From Bullera alba (lineage: Eukaryota > Basidiomycota > Tremellomycetes > Tremellales > Bulleraceae): DNA of 64,000 nucleotides. Below, piece after piece: positions 21,976-33,738 of this stretch (the first letter of the stretch is position 1; the number at the start of each line of letters is the position of its first letter). The notes beneath the pieces were generated by a model that had not been told where the DNA came from, did no database searches, and saw only the letters and a list, made by a program, of their open reading frames with translations. The stretch is from the NCBI GenBank assembly GCA_001600095.1, contig BCIX01000006.1:1240001-1304000 (forward strand). The letters are read 5' to 3'. The translations under genes were made by a program, and so were the position numbers.

Positions 21976-24208
21976 TCAGGCGCTCGCGCTGACCTCGGCA
22001 GGTCCTTGTCCAGCTTGAGCATCAGCCGTCCCCGCTCCAGCTACCTGAGGTGCAGCAGCGCCCTCAGCTCCACCACTTCCGCCATCCCCACTGCCTCCAG
22101 TGGGCACTGCGGGCATGGCCCCGGGTTGCTGCCACTGTTCTTCCTCTTCCTCCTCCCTCGGATCAACAACGATCTTCGCTTCGTGCCTACAAATCCCAAT
22201 TAGCAGCTGTTTCCTAATGACATGCAAGAGACAGCTGGTATTTGATCCCACTCACATCTTCATGCGCAATAGCGCGGCTTGGGTCGCAGCGGTGGTCTCC
22301 CGGCCTATCCTCATAGCATCGCCAAACAGCACGTTTCGGGGGTCTGCCACGGCGAGGTTCAGGACCTACTTCTGTGTCAGTCGTCCGTCAAAACATGATG
22401 TGCTGATGCCTGAAAGCTCAAAGAGATCGTTGACTCACCCTGTCCACTCGGTCAATCTTCCCAGCCATGCGCTTATCCGTGACCAAGCCCTCGACTAGGG
22501 TCAACATGTCTTCAGGGGGCATGTCGAATGCGTGCGCCATCGAGTCGATCCGCACGGTCGAGAATGGCTCGACGTATTGGATGATCGAGCGCGTGTGGAT
22601 GAGATTGATGAGCGTGCTCGAGTGGGGGTAGAGGAAAGGGTTGAGGAGGAACATGGGCTAAGTACATGTGGTCAGATACTTGCCTTTGGGAAGAATCCAA
22701 GCAAGGGTGTCACTCACTTCGGCTTTACGCAGTATCTGGGCGACTTCTCGATATTGCGCTCCGACAAACGCCCTGATAAGGTCTAATAGCCATGCCTGGC
22801 CGTCGGCGACGCTGGATCGGAACGAGGCTCGATCAAGAAGTACCGTCTTGATCCTCGATCGTCTCGATGTTGCCAAAACGCACAACGCGGTGATCATAGC
22901 GACGTCCGCAGTGGAAATGACCTATCCGGGGTTGATCAGTCTCACAGTACTGATCAGAGAACGGCTATAGCTCACCTGACCCTCCCAGTCCCCCAATCCG
23001 CCCTCCTCCCCGACTTCACCTAGCTCCACGCCCGCACGGTCAAAGTCTCCAGAGGCCAGCGCGACGAGACCCTTGCCGACTCTGATCTTTGCGCCGACAC
23101 TCTTCCTCACATGTGACGCTTTGGCCTCTTTCTCCCTGTTCTCACGAAGGTCACCGGCCGTCGTCGTCGCCGAGTGATTGTTGCGGTTGTAAGCGCTTCC
23201 GGAGTTGGGCGGGTATATGCGGTCCAGGGCGGCTTCCAATTTGGCAATGTGGCCCGGAAGCGACGTAGGCTGGTTGAACGCAAGGCAGGTCTACCGACGT
23301 ATAGTCAGCATAGGGGGTAAGTGATAGTTGGCAGACGTACATCCAAGACGCCCAGGCCCAGGTCGAGATGGTGCTGAGGGACAGTGCTGTATTCCCTAGC
23401 CGCGGAGTAGTTCTTCATCGCATTAACGTGAGATCCGCTCTTCACCGAGAGCGATGCGAAGGCTAGGTATGTGAGCTGTATTCGTGTCAGCTTTCTGTCC
23501 CAGTCATCTTAAGGGTAGCAGCTGAGAGGTGGGGCTAGGCTCTTGCTCACCCTTATCGACTCTTTGATCAGATTGCTCATATACCCCCTCAACTCGACAT
23601 CCAGCCTCGCATTCTCCTTCCTCTCTGCCTCCTGAGCCTCTTCGATCCACTCAAAGTCCGGAACGCCATTCTCCTCCCCAGACTGACCCGAAGCTTTCTC
23701 CGCCACAGGTACTGCTGGCTCAATGTCCATTGCATCTCCTCCAGCCGGGTTTTGAGGGGCATTGATCAGCGCATCGATCAATGTCGTGATGCGCATGTAC
23801 AGCTGTGTGTCCCATGTCCTGGATTTGACCAGACCTGCCAGTCGCCTTGTCGCGGCTAGCGATAGTTGACGAAGTGGTTGAGGAATTCTCGCTTCGTTGG
23901 ACTCGGCGAGCAGAGCGACATGGCGAAGGCGGTTGATCAAAGCTCGGCCTGGAGATTGTCGATCAGTTGCGTCACTGGAGTCGAGGCGTAGACGTACCTT
24001 TATAAGGACCTTCGAACTCTGCTAATGTGAATCCGGGTGGGTCAGACTGGAAGACGGCGGTCAACCTGTCCAAGTCGGCTCCCCTCTGTCGATCAGCAGA
24101 GGGATGAGAGGGACCAGCTTCTAGAGAGCTCGGGACTGGCCCGAACACCGAGTCGGCCATTGAGGTATCCTCAAATCCGTCCGACGGGGGCGTTGCTTCT
24201 CTCGACAT
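21976..24208 (-). CDS. COP9 signalosome subunit 1 (PCI domain)
   Basis: Several exons build a PCI-domain protein of the CSN1/Gps1 type. The N-terminal helical repeats include GFTLAEFEGPYKG and INRLRHVALLAES. The middle carries LTYLAFASLSVKSGSHVNAM and the TPR-like KNYSAAREYSTVPQHHLDLG. The PCI region has PFLYPHSSTLINLIHTRSII, then QYVEPFSTVRIDSMAHAF and LVEGLVTDKRMAGKIDRVDR, which fits CSN1 better than Rpn7. The CSN complex removes Nedd8 from cullins in nucleus and cytosol. A Glu run and a Gly/Ala-rich low-complexity tail end the protein (GPAEVSASA). Start MSREATPPSDGFEDTSM at 24208. Confidence 0.85.
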
Positions 24209-24601
24209 TGCAACAGGTGTGAACGTTGATCTATAGCCTGTCACTCGAGGTCGTGAGTTGGATACAGTGTAGAGTAGTAGCAGTTGCACCTGTGCTCGAG
24301 TGGACATGGAAGCACGACCTCCACTGCCACACTCATCCCTCCCACCCTGGAGATAACGCCGTAATGCCGATACCCGGCTGAGGACTGCGGGGTACCCCGC
24401 GCCTCCTCCCGAGCACGCACTTGCTGAGATTTGGGAATTCCGCTCCAACCACATCCTATCCTCCTCCTCCTCGACCCACAACGCATGAGCATTCACTTGG
24501 TAGCTATCAAAAGACTATCAAGCACGCTCTCACACCTCTCAACACACACAGCAAAACACTCTTTCAAACCACTGGCGAATCAGCACAGAACTCTAGCTAC
24601 A
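24209..24601. promoter_or_regulatory. Divergent promoter region, CSN1 / pyrophosphatase
   Basis: A 393-base gap between divergent start codons. Repeated ACACA/CTCAACACACA motifs lie just before the pyrophosphatase start, typical of a strongly used 5' leader. No TATA box is seen. Confidence 0.4.
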
Positions 24602-25891
24602 ATGTCCCAGGAATACTCCACCCGAATCATTGGGGTGAGTCCGAGGTGCTGCTTGGTGGAGGAGTGGATACTGATATATTATCGCAGGCTCCCAACACCC
24701 TTGGTCAGTATCAGCTGCAAGGCTTCTCTGCTCGTAGCTGACCCTAACCAGAGCACCGAGTGTTCACCGAGAAGGATGGGAAGGTTGTCTCCCCATTCCA
24801 GTGTGTGATACCAGCACAATTTAGGACGCAGTGCTAACCTGATCCCAGCGACATCCCCCTCTTCGCCGATGAGGCCAAGACGATCCTCAACAGTGAGCTG
24901 GTAGAAGCGGCGAAAGTTTCTAGCTGACCGCTTGATAGTGATCGTCGAGGTGCCACGATGGACTAACGCCAAGATGGAGATCTCCAAGGAGGAGGCCTTC
25001 AACCCCATCAAGCAGGGTGAGTTAGCTATCTCAGTGTATTCTCTCCCTGGTTTAGCTGACACGTCCCAGACATCAAGAAGGGCAAGCTCCGATTTGTCCG
25101 AAACTGTTTCCCCCACCACGGTTACATCTGGAACTACGGTGCCTTCCCCCAGACATGGGAGGACCCATCGGTCAAGCACGCCGAGACTGGCGCTGTCGGT
25201 GACAACGACCCACTGGACGTCTGTGAGATCGGAGAGGCTATCGGCTACGTTGGCCAGGTCAAGCAGGTCAAGGTCCTCGGTATCATGGCTCTGCTTGACG
25301 AGGGAGAGACCGACTGGAAGGTCCTTGTCGTCGACGTCAACGACCCATTGGCCCCAAGACTCAACGACATTGAGGATGTCGAGCGACACCTCCCAGGTTT
25401 GATCCGGGCTACAAACGAGTGGTTCCGAATCTACAAGATCCCCGATGGCAAGCCAGAGGTGAGCGAGGCTCCTTTGCCGGTTTCACCTGATACTAACGAT
25501 GAGGTCTAGAACGTCTTTGCCTTCTCCGGAGAGGCCAAGTCGAAGAAGTACGCCATCGAGATCGTGCACGAGTGCCACGAGGCGTGGAGGAAGCTCGTCA
25601 CCGGCGAGGCCCCAGCCAAGACCGACTCGTACAACCTCTCCATGTGAGTCTGCGCAGCAGCTGTAAACTGGACCCCGCTGACCCTCGTCTCAGCCACAAC
25701 TCCACCGTCAAGGGATCCAAGGGTCTCGTTGGCCCCAACGACCAGGTCTACTCGTCCCTCCCAGCCGACTCGAGGAAGCCCGCTGCCGCCATCGACCCAT
25801 CTAGTGAGCTTGACCAGCTTGTCTGTACGGGAAGAAAGCTGACCATATTCCAGTCTCCAAGAGCTTCTTCATCTCGTCGGCGTCTGCTTGA
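24602..25891 (+). CDS. IPP1: Soluble inorganic pyrophosphatase
   Basis: Family I pyrophosphatase, hydrolysing pyrophosphate to two phosphates in the cytosol and so pulling biosynthetic reactions forward. Start [11 protein letters not shown]. Small 5' exons carry [30 protein letters not shown] and [18 protein letters not shown]. The large exon holds the signature [12 protein letters not shown] with its metal-binding Asp residues, preceded by [18 protein letters not shown]. The end is [13 protein letters not shown]. Size (about 300 residues) and motif order match yeast Ipp1. There are at least seven introns, mostly at the 5' end, a dense pattern for a highly expressed gene. Confidence 0.95.
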
Positions 25892-26192
25892 ATCGCGGCA
25901 GAGCCTTCGCAGAGTGGCAGTAGGCTCTAGATCAGACCTGTTGGCTTGTGGCATGCAAATGGAAGTATAAACCGAGCTCGGGGAAAGTGCTTAGAGCTCC
26001 GAAGAATTGAGAGTTTGTGACGGTACAACTGATGTCAGAAAACCCGAACTGCATCGCTGATTGCAGCATAGTGCCTGCTGATACTGTCACATCTTGGGCA
26101 CTGACACAGCGATATCGGAGAACTGACAAACGTGGTATCTACTGCCGACCCAAATACCCTCTCTCTTCAGAGGTAGCTGCCCAGCCAACTAT
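25892..26192. other. Convergent intergenic region
   Basis: 301 bases between the converging stops of IPP1 and SWI5. No feature is seen beyond 3' untranslated sequence. Confidence 0.4.
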
Positions 26193-26769
26193 TCACTCTT
26201 TCAGCGGCAGATCGAGTTCTTGATGGACAGCGGTGACCGTGGTATTGGTCATGATGGCGTACTAAACGTGTCAGAATAGGGTGCAGACTCGGACTGGCTC
26301 ACCTGGTAGATCAGACTCTGGGTGGTATCTTTGACTTCGTTGTAGCGGTGTAAGAGGCGGATATGCTCTTTGACCAGGGTATCGGGATTGTGGGGACTAC
26401 ACATCGAGCACTCAGTCAGCCTCGACATAATCATCAACATAAGATCAGGAGGTGTGAGCGAGGGATTCGAGGTGATCGAGGTCGATTGATGATGCAAGTC
26501 ATGTGAGCATGATAAGATGTCGAAGAGTCAATGGAGATGTGTGGACAGCTAGCGAGAAGGAAACCCCGTTTGATAAACCTTCTGGGGAGGATAAGTGATT
26601 TGACATACCCGATCTCCTTCTCAAGAACTTTGATCTGAGCCTTCAGTTCGGCTATCTTCTCGTCTTGCTCCTGCGAGGATGAAGGTTGTGCCTTTGTGAG
26701 GGAAGACGGCGTTAGTCGCGGTCGATTCAGCTATCGAGGTTAGCTGGGATTTCGTACCTTTTTGTACAT
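26193..26769 (-). CDS. DNA recombination mediator Swi5
   Basis: A small multi-exon gene. The diagnostic C-terminal block reads NPDTLVKEHIRLLHRYNEVK, then DTTQSLIYQYAIMTNTTV, and ends in LDLPLKE. This matches the Swi5 helix pair (His-Ile-x-Leu-Leu-His-x-Tyr-Asn-Glu-x-Lys-Asp). Before it lies a predicted coiled coil, EKIAELKAQIKVLEKEIG. Swi5 with Sfr1 helps load and stabilise Rad51 on single-stranded DNA. The start is uncertain. The ATG at 26769 gives MYKKAQPSSSQEQDEK and a protein near 90 residues, the usual size. The frame stays open further upstream without an ATG, so an extra 5' exon is possible. It diverges from the TatD-type gene. Confidence 0.78.
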
Positions 26770-27045
26770 CTCTTGCGGTCTTGCACCGGAGCTCTGATTT
26801 GTGGGATGGAAAGTCTTGCTGCAACTGAGTTTCCGACGAGGTGAAGAAGAGAAAGAGAAAGGAGGAAGGAAGGTTGAGCGTTGAGGAGGAAGGTGTCGTG
26901 CGAGGTGAAACGCAAGTTGACGTCATCACAAAATCAGTCGCGACGTCTCTTGAACATGAACCGATCACCTCGATCTATAGTCCACATCTTCGCTGTCTCG
27001 CTCACCCAAACAGCCACCGTCTGCGGCGGGAGTCACTTCAGAGCC

Positions 27046-28812
27046 ATGTGTGGAGCCGAGGGAGAGGCTGGGCCGAGTCATAAACGCCCTCTACCGACAT
27101 TCGCCCAAAACGACACTCCACCCGACTGGGAGACAATCTCTCTGCCTCAAGACGCCATTCTGCGGAGGTGTAAGTGTCTTGCTGGCCTCAGTATATAGTC
27201 AGTACTGATTGATGCGTAGTGACTGATGCACACTGTCATCCCACGGATTTGGAGCACCATGGCTCAGTGTATGATGAGGTGAAACTGGGTGGACTGGCCG
27301 CTATGGCCACCGAGCCGGAGAACCAGGACTTGGTCTATGATCTAGGAGGAGAGAGGAGGTGGGCTTCGAGCTCAAAGAATTCTCAGAGAGAGGAGAAGAA
27401 AGGTCCCAGAGTCGTCTCGTGCTTTGGTAAGACAACAACAAGACTTAACGCTATGTATACCCGATGGCTGACTCCTTGCGCCCCTTCGCAGGCTATCACC
27501 CCTGGTTCAGCCATCGATATACGCTCACCTCTCCGGCCCCCGACAAAGCGACACACTACTCCGAGCTCTTCTTCACACAGGTAACTCTCGCTGAACTCAA
27601 AGAGAAGCCCGAATCCGTGCCGAAGAAGCTGGAGCAGTATAACCTCTTGATGGCACTACTACCCTATCTCCCCGAGCCAATACCCTTCAACCCTCTTCTC
27701 CAGGGCATGAGAGAGAACATCCGGCGGTGTCAAGAGCAAGGGCGTTTGGTGATGGTGGGTGAGTCCCAAGAAATGACCTGGCGAGATGGATGCTGAATGC
27801 GTTGTAGGCGAGATAGGCCTGGATGGGGGGTGTAGAGTTAGATGGCCGAAACGTGCCAAGGGGGTGTACGACCGCTGGACTGCAGGTGATCTGAGTGCTA
27901 CCGGCTCGCAAGTGCAGCCTCTAGAGACTACATATCTTCCAGCGGCTGGTGACGACGGCAATACCTCTTCGAGCCAGAACAACGACGCGGAAGAGGTCAA
28001 TTGGCAAGCGCTCACTCCTTTCAAAGTGTCGATGAAGCACCAAGTCGCCATAGCACAAGCCCAATTGCAGCTAGCTATCGAATTTGGCATCAACGTCTCC
28101 TTCCACTCCGTCTCAGCTCCAGGTACGTGTCCCACCCAGCCGCATTGATCCGCTCCTTAGACTTGACTGACCTCGTACAGGTCCTACAGTATCCCTGCTC
28201 ACCGCCATGCGGGATAAGCACCGGACTCGATTCACAAACTCCGTCAACGTGGATATCCACTCTGCGGGCGGCTGGTCACCCGAGTTCTGGTCCCAAGCAG
28301 AGGTGAGCTCTTTCCCCCAGTACTCCAGTTCCTCGGCCATGGATGATAACATGGCGGCGCAGCGAAACCTGCTCAATATCTACGCTTCACCTTCGATCTT
28401 CATCACGGGCAGGTCTCCAACCGCCCCGCAGCTCATTCGGGCTATTAGTTCCGAGCGAATGCTCGTCGAATCGGATTCACACGACGTGCGCTTGTCTACG
28501 AAATTGGTCTGGGCAGCTACGGTCTGGATAGCGAATTGCAAAGGATGGAGTCTAGAGGGTGGGGACGGTCGACATGGTACTACTCCATCACATATTCCTG
28601 ATGGCAAATCCGTTGGTCGGGATGAACCAGGAATGGTTGCGGATGGTGGTCAAGGCGATGAGGATGATATTGGTGGACAGATCGACACCGACGAACCCAG
28701 CGACGCCGACTCCGAGGAGTATGACCAGTATGGAAAGCCAAAGGAAAAAGCCATCTGGACGGTCAGACAGCTTGAACGGAATTGGAACCGATTCATGGGT
28801 TTGACGACCTAA
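27046..28812 (+). CDS. TatD-type metal-dependent hydrolase (Cut9-interacting Scn1-like)
   Basis: A TatD amidohydrolase-fold protein of about 500 residues in several exons. The metal ligands are all present in order: LTDAHCHPTD (the His-x-His pair), GEIGLD (Glu), NVSFHSVSAPG (His), NVDIHSAGGW (His) and LVESDSHDVR (Asp). TatD proteins are 3'-5' exonucleases or related hydrolases; the fungal form with long insertions resembles fission yeast Scn1. Insertions are clear here: about 60 residues between GEIGLD and the next His, and an acidic segment DADSEEYDQYGK near the C-terminus. Start at 27046 (MCGAEGEAGPSHK); the in-frame ATG at 26956 would add a basic, hydrophobic leader that could target mitochondria. 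Confidence 0.85.
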
Positions 28813-29066
28813 AACAGTGTGTGCTTCACACCGCATGCAGGCAATCACCCCACTCGAAAGGCGGACCCTTGGTCGGATACTGATCATCGCAGGAGTCTTT
28901 AACTTTATACACATCCTTTCAACGCGTTAGCCTTGAGATTGGACAATCAAAGGGATGCTCTCAACCCTGGGTGTGGAGCGCATATCAACGCATGATGGGT
29001 ATAACTAAACCTCTAACTCTAACCAGCTGAATTGTATCCCCATTCTCACCATCAGCGTCAAGAGCA

Positions 29067-30544
29067 ATGTCCATCCTCAGCAAGACCATCAGGTTGAACG
29101 ACGGGACTTTCATCCCCAGACTGGCTTTCGGCACCGGTGAGCACTCTGCTCTTGTCACCCTGAATAGTTGCGTGGTAATGCTGATGCGAGGCCTTAGCTA
29201 CGGTATACTACAAGAAGCCCTGCACTGGAGCCCTTCTACAAGCACTTAACAGGGGATTCCGACATATCGACACTGCAGCGTCCTATGAGAATGAACAGTC
29301 GGTCGGGGAGGCATTGGCCCAATGGACCGGGAGCAGGGAGGAGGTGTATATCACTACCAAGTGTAAGTCCCTCTGAGCTGGTTATCCACAATTCCCGCCG
29401 CTCCATCGTGTGAGGTTGATCAGTGCTTGGGATGGTTCTGACCTTGTGGCAGATGGGAACCCGGCAGGTGGGATCTTGAATGATCCGAGAGCGAGCCTCA
29501 GGAAGTCGCTCGAGCTGGTGAGTGGCTCAGTGGACTGATATCCCGGTGCGAAGCAAGCTGATAGCGGGTAGATGGGCTTGGATTATGTCGATCTGTGTGA
29601 GAGACCCCGGGCTGTAATTCAAAACTTTGCTCACGATCCGTCTTGTCGTAGTCCTGATCCATGGCCCGCTGGTGAGTGAACAACGGCGTGGTCTCGTTGT
29701 CTCTCCGGCTCTCCCTCCCTGATCACGTTTCCGCACTCCGCGTCTCGCCGCCTCCTTACACTCACCCTCTCCATCATCTCGCCCTCTCTACACTTCCCCT
29801 ATGATCGAAACAGCTTCATGCCGAGCCTCTCTTGCAGTGGCTCCCGCCAAACACTCTTGCACAAGCGTGGAAGATTATGGAGGAACTTCAGGAAGAAGGC
29901 CTCTGCCGCTCGATCGGTCTGAGCAACTTCTCAGCTCATCACATCGAGGCATTGAGCTCCACTTGGAAGGTCATCCCCGCTGTGAACCAGGTCAGTCACT
30001 CAGTGTAGCTCTCATCCCAGTTCTGTCTTCCACGTGTCGACGACGACCCTCCCGCGTCGCCGGAATCCTCGCTGATCGGCCGACAGGTGGAGTACTCCCC
30101 GTACATCGCCCACGACGACGTGTATCGCCCTCTCAAAGTGACATGCGAGAAGTTCAACATCGTCATATCTGGTTTCTCAACCATGGCCCCTTTGGCAGTC
30201 AGCAAGGACGGTCCGGTGGATCCAGTCCTGCAGCACGTCGCTGGGAAGAGGGGCAGTAGCGATACTCAGGTTCTGCTTCAGTGGGCAGCGCAAACCCTAT
30301 CTGGGCCAGTGGTCCTGTGAGTACTGCTTCTCTGCAGACTGCAGTATCGTGACTCGGAGGGATGAGAGGTGCTGATGAATCTGGCTCATACAGGACGACG
30401 GGTCACGAGGAGAGGATGTCGGCATACCTCGACGCGATGGACATGGAGCCATTGACGGAGGAAGAGATCGAAAGGATCGGTGAGGCTGGCGAAGGGAGAT
30501 CTTTCAGGAAGTACCCCGATGATCTGGTCTACGGGCCGGTGTGA
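29067..30544 (+). CDS. Aldo-keto reductase (AKR3/5-like)
   Basis: About 300 residues in eight exons starting MSILSKTIRLNDGTFIPRLA. The catalytic tetrad of the superfamily is visible: Asp and Tyr in FRHIDTAASYENE, Lys in VYITTK, His in LIHGPL. Later blocks GLCRSIGLSNFSAHHIE, PAVNQVEYSPYI and SGPVVLTTGHEERM give the barrel and the NADP-binding end. Splicing the intron at about 29673-29810 joins LIHGPL to LHAEPLLQWLPPNTLAQAWK. The protein reduces aldehydes or ketones with NADPH in the cytosol; the substrate cannot be read from sequence. Confidence 0.88.
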
Positions 30545-31659
30545 GGAGCGACTCGCATGCATACTCCCTTGAACTCTTTGAAGGAGTACAATACTGGCGT
30601 GAAAAGCAGCTTGAGACCCTTTGAACGAGTTCGAACTACGAGTACTCAATCCACAGGCTTCAGTAGCGGCGAACCAGTTGGCGTCTATTGAGCTTGACGT
30701 CGTGACATACGCATCGATGTAGGGTCCCGTGTCATCCATAATCTAGCCAGTCCCAGCTATGGCCATGGTGAGCTTGTTTGAATGGACCAAGATTTTTCTG
30801 CTTCAACGGCTGTCAGTCGAGCTGACCCTGTACCCTAATCGTCGTGGTCTCAATAACCGGTGCATGAGGATGTATAATCCGGGCTACCCAGCTTTTTAAC
30901 ACCGAAGATGCCTCCTTCAAGTCGACTTGCGTCTTCTACGGAAAGCTAGAAGCGCCGAGTAGCCCTATCCAGCCCCATTCGGACGTCTTGTTGCAGCGTT
31001 GCTAGCAAAATTGCCGGTCCGATGTGATTGGGGGATGTAGCCCGGTGTTATCGCCTCGGCATGGTGCTGCGAAGAAGAGGGTAGACAATGACGTCCACAT
31101 CGTCGAGGAGATGGGTGAAGTTGTTCTGAAGGCTTGTGCAGACTCGGTCCTCAGGGGGCCTGTGCTCGAGTCGAGGGCGTAGACCAAGATCGCCCAGTCT
31201 GCTCAACGAGCGAAGGAATCGCAGCGTCCTCTGCTGGTTGAGCGGAGTGGGCGAGCTTGATATGAGCAACGGCTTACGGAACCCGATACCGAGTCCGAAT
31301 TAACCGATTCTCTGCGGGTGGTGACGCGGCTTCTGTCGCCCCATCCGAGGAGTCTCAAGCGACGGTTGTACCGGATGAGCGTATCCTCGCAGCCCGCGGG
31401 TTGTTGTATTGGCGAGAATCCTTGCAATTCGGTTCGATCGTAGTCAGGTGGAAGCCACCAATGTTTGGGCCTTCGGTCCTGTAACGTTGAAAGGCATATC
31501 GAAGTCGTTGGGCAAAAGGATTGAGTTGGCCTAACATCGTGGTGAGACCGTGGAGTACGCCTTTATCTAATGGCTTAGCGCTTGCTATGGTAAAGGCAAC
31601 CGAAGCGTAGGTTTTGATCGTCGTGTTGAGTTAGGTTTGTACTGACACCACTGTAGTCG
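30545..31659. other. Intergenic region with weak minus-strand frames
   Basis: About 1.1 kb without a supported gene. Minus-strand frames at 31048-31269 (ending NNFTHLLDDVDVIVYPLLRS plus a few residues) and 31355-31537 look protein-like but have no family match I recognise and no clear splice links. They may be decayed coding sequence. Confidence 0.4.
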
Positions 31660-32168
31660 GCCTGGCGAAAGCAGAAAGCGGATCGCATTACCAAACACGG
31701 CAGATCCGCGGCACCCATGTGTAATCAGTGTTGCGCCGCTCGGGGTGTCGTAGAGCGTATCCACCTTGGTTACAACACCAAGTGTGCGCGTTGCACGAAA
31801 CTCGGCAAGAGATATTCGTTCCAAGGTGGTTCGGTCACCGGAACGGAGACTGAAGGTCCCGAGGACCCCCCTACCCCACCTAAGAAAAGGGCCAAGGTTG
31901 TGAGTGCTATTGAATGATTGTGTGTGACTCTGCTGATGCGGCGGTGTAGTCCTCGCTGATGAAGTTGCTGATGGTGGTATGCCTCCACCGTGGTGGAAGC
32001 CGGACTGTAGGGCTCGACGACGGGAGGACCAGCAAACTAGGAAACACATTAGCAACATCACCAACAACAGGACACCACCGTACACGACTCACTGGATTAA
32101 CAGACGCAGAAGCCAGGGTCTCTGCCACGACTGGTGAAGTCGGAATGTTCAGGTGGTACGACCCGTAG
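31660..32168 (+). pseudogene. Degenerate copy of the neighbouring Zn2Cys6-like protein
   Basis: After a good acceptor at 31659 the frame reads SAWRKQKADRITKHGRSAAP, then a Cys block beginning CNQCCAARGVVERIHLGYNT, then KCARCTKLGKRYSF. It aligns without gaps over 34 positions with the cluster of the minus-strand gene at 32312-33161. Two cluster ligands (positions 13 and 32 of the block) are replaced by Arg and Tyr, so a complete binuclear zinc site cannot form. A PPKKRAK basic patch and a plausible second exon (31952-32168) follow. The expected 5' exons are not found upstream. It is either a relic, or a short diverged gene whose start I cannot find. Confidence 0.55.
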
Positions 32169-32311
32169 TCGCAAGCCGTGCGCAGTGGCGCCCAACTACA
32201 TTGGAATCAGTCACGACCTAATACACAACAGAGCGATCACCTACACCAAAGTCGGAGGTCACAGAGGGAGCATCCTCCGGAATCGGGTCCATCTCAAAGG
32301 GCATGTATGGC

Positions 32312-33161
32312 TCATACTACATACCAAGTCAGCGTCAACACCACAACGATACTACAACCACTCACCATGGAACTTGTGACGGACGGCGCTGGGGTCGGAC
32401 TTCGGAGTCCTTGAACCCAAGTCTGGGTCCAGCTCGTCGATCTCCTCCATCTCCCAGTTGTTCTCAACGGCCGGATACGCGGCCGGGGTGTACGACGGAT
32501 GGAATGAGCAGAGACATCCCCTGCGAGTGCAGGACTGGCAGCGAGTGCCAGGAGCGACCTGAATACAGGCGACTGGGGGATGGGTTGAGCCGCACTGGAG
32601 ACACTTGAACGGGGCAAGAGTACCCTTTCTCTCAATCTCCTCAGCCTTTCGCTTTCGCCATCGTCCCTACAACAAGTCAGCATAGACCCGTTCGAAGTCA
32701 CAAGTAGAACTCACCGATCGGGACAGATTGGCGAACTCCTCAGCAGGAGTATTGGCCGAGGCAGGAGACGGAGTAGTGGTGTCAAATACAGTGAAGTCGG
32801 ACGAGTGACCTGAAGGAGCGTAGGAGGCCTCAGAGGAGGCAGACTCCCAATCAGTGCAACCGGATCGGGTGGATTCAGTCTTTCCCTGAAAAAGAATGAT
32901 CAGCCATGACATGAAAAGATAGAACAGAGGATTAGGATCTAGGGACCGACTCACGGTAGACTCGGAGTCCGAATACTCGGACGGAGTTTCGGCGAGCTTT
33001 CGGAAGAACTCCTCAAGCTGAGCCTTGGACAGGTTGGGGAATGGAGGCATGGACCCATGGTGAATATGAATAAGCTGTGTCAGGGTTGTTGTACTAGGCT
33101 GGGTTGGGGAAGTTGGAGAAGTGGCACTATAGTTGCCTGCTGAGGGGAATGAGAGGGACAT
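32312..33161 (-). CDS. Zn2Cys6-like cysteine-cluster protein, unknown family
   Basis: Three well-supported exons starting MSLSFPSAGNYSATSPTSP. The N-terminal half is Ser/Thr/Pro-rich with a helix LSKAQLEEFFRKLAETPSEY. Exon 3 opens with a basic run GRWRKRKAEEIERKG. It continues with a block of seven cysteines spaced C-x2-C-x8-C-x8-C-x2-C-x4-C-x-C (CLQCGSTHPPVAC, then CQSCTRRGCLC). Fungal Zn2Cys6 DNA-binding clusters have C-x2-C-x6-C, so the x8 spacing is atypical. An acidic tail EMEEIDELDPDLG follows. The 3' end is uncertain: the best donor gives a stop just past the next splice site, while another frame there (MPFEMDPIPEDAPSVTSDFG) looks coding. A transcription-factor role is inferred from basic flank plus cluster only. 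Confidence 0.62.
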
Positions 33162-33738
33162 TTGCTGATAGCGAAGCTTGTTCTTGCTTTGGGGGTAGGT
33201 GATGTCGGACTGGCATCGTTTGCCGCTGGACCTCGCTGTCGGCTAGATCCCGCTCGCACTCGACTGACATGTCCATGAGTATGGAACATGGGTGGGGGTA
33301 GCTGCTAGGGGCGTTATAGAAAGGAGGTGGAGGCTAGTGCAAGTAGTCGTTCGTTCGATCGGAGAGAGTGAAGAGGACGCGAGAGAGAGACCGAGGTAGT
33401 GTTGCAGTCACTCAGGCTGTGCATGTCAGCACACCCTCAGCAAGTTAGCAACTGTCTGCCAGTGTCTGCCTGTCTGCTCAGTCAGCCTATCAGGATGGAG
33501 CAGTAAGAGCAAGATAAGATCGTTTGCATCCGGTCTCCGGGCACCGAATCCGGAAATACCTGATCGAGATCGAGATCTCCAGATCTATCGCACGGGGTGC
33601 CTTTTTACCTAGAGCTGAATAGGCATGTGATGTCCCGGTGCGCATGGGGTAGGCATCCGCAGAATGAGCTTTATGGCCTCATTTGACAGTTTGAAGAGGA
33701 AAAAACGACTGGAGAACGAATGGCGGTGCAAAGCTTCG

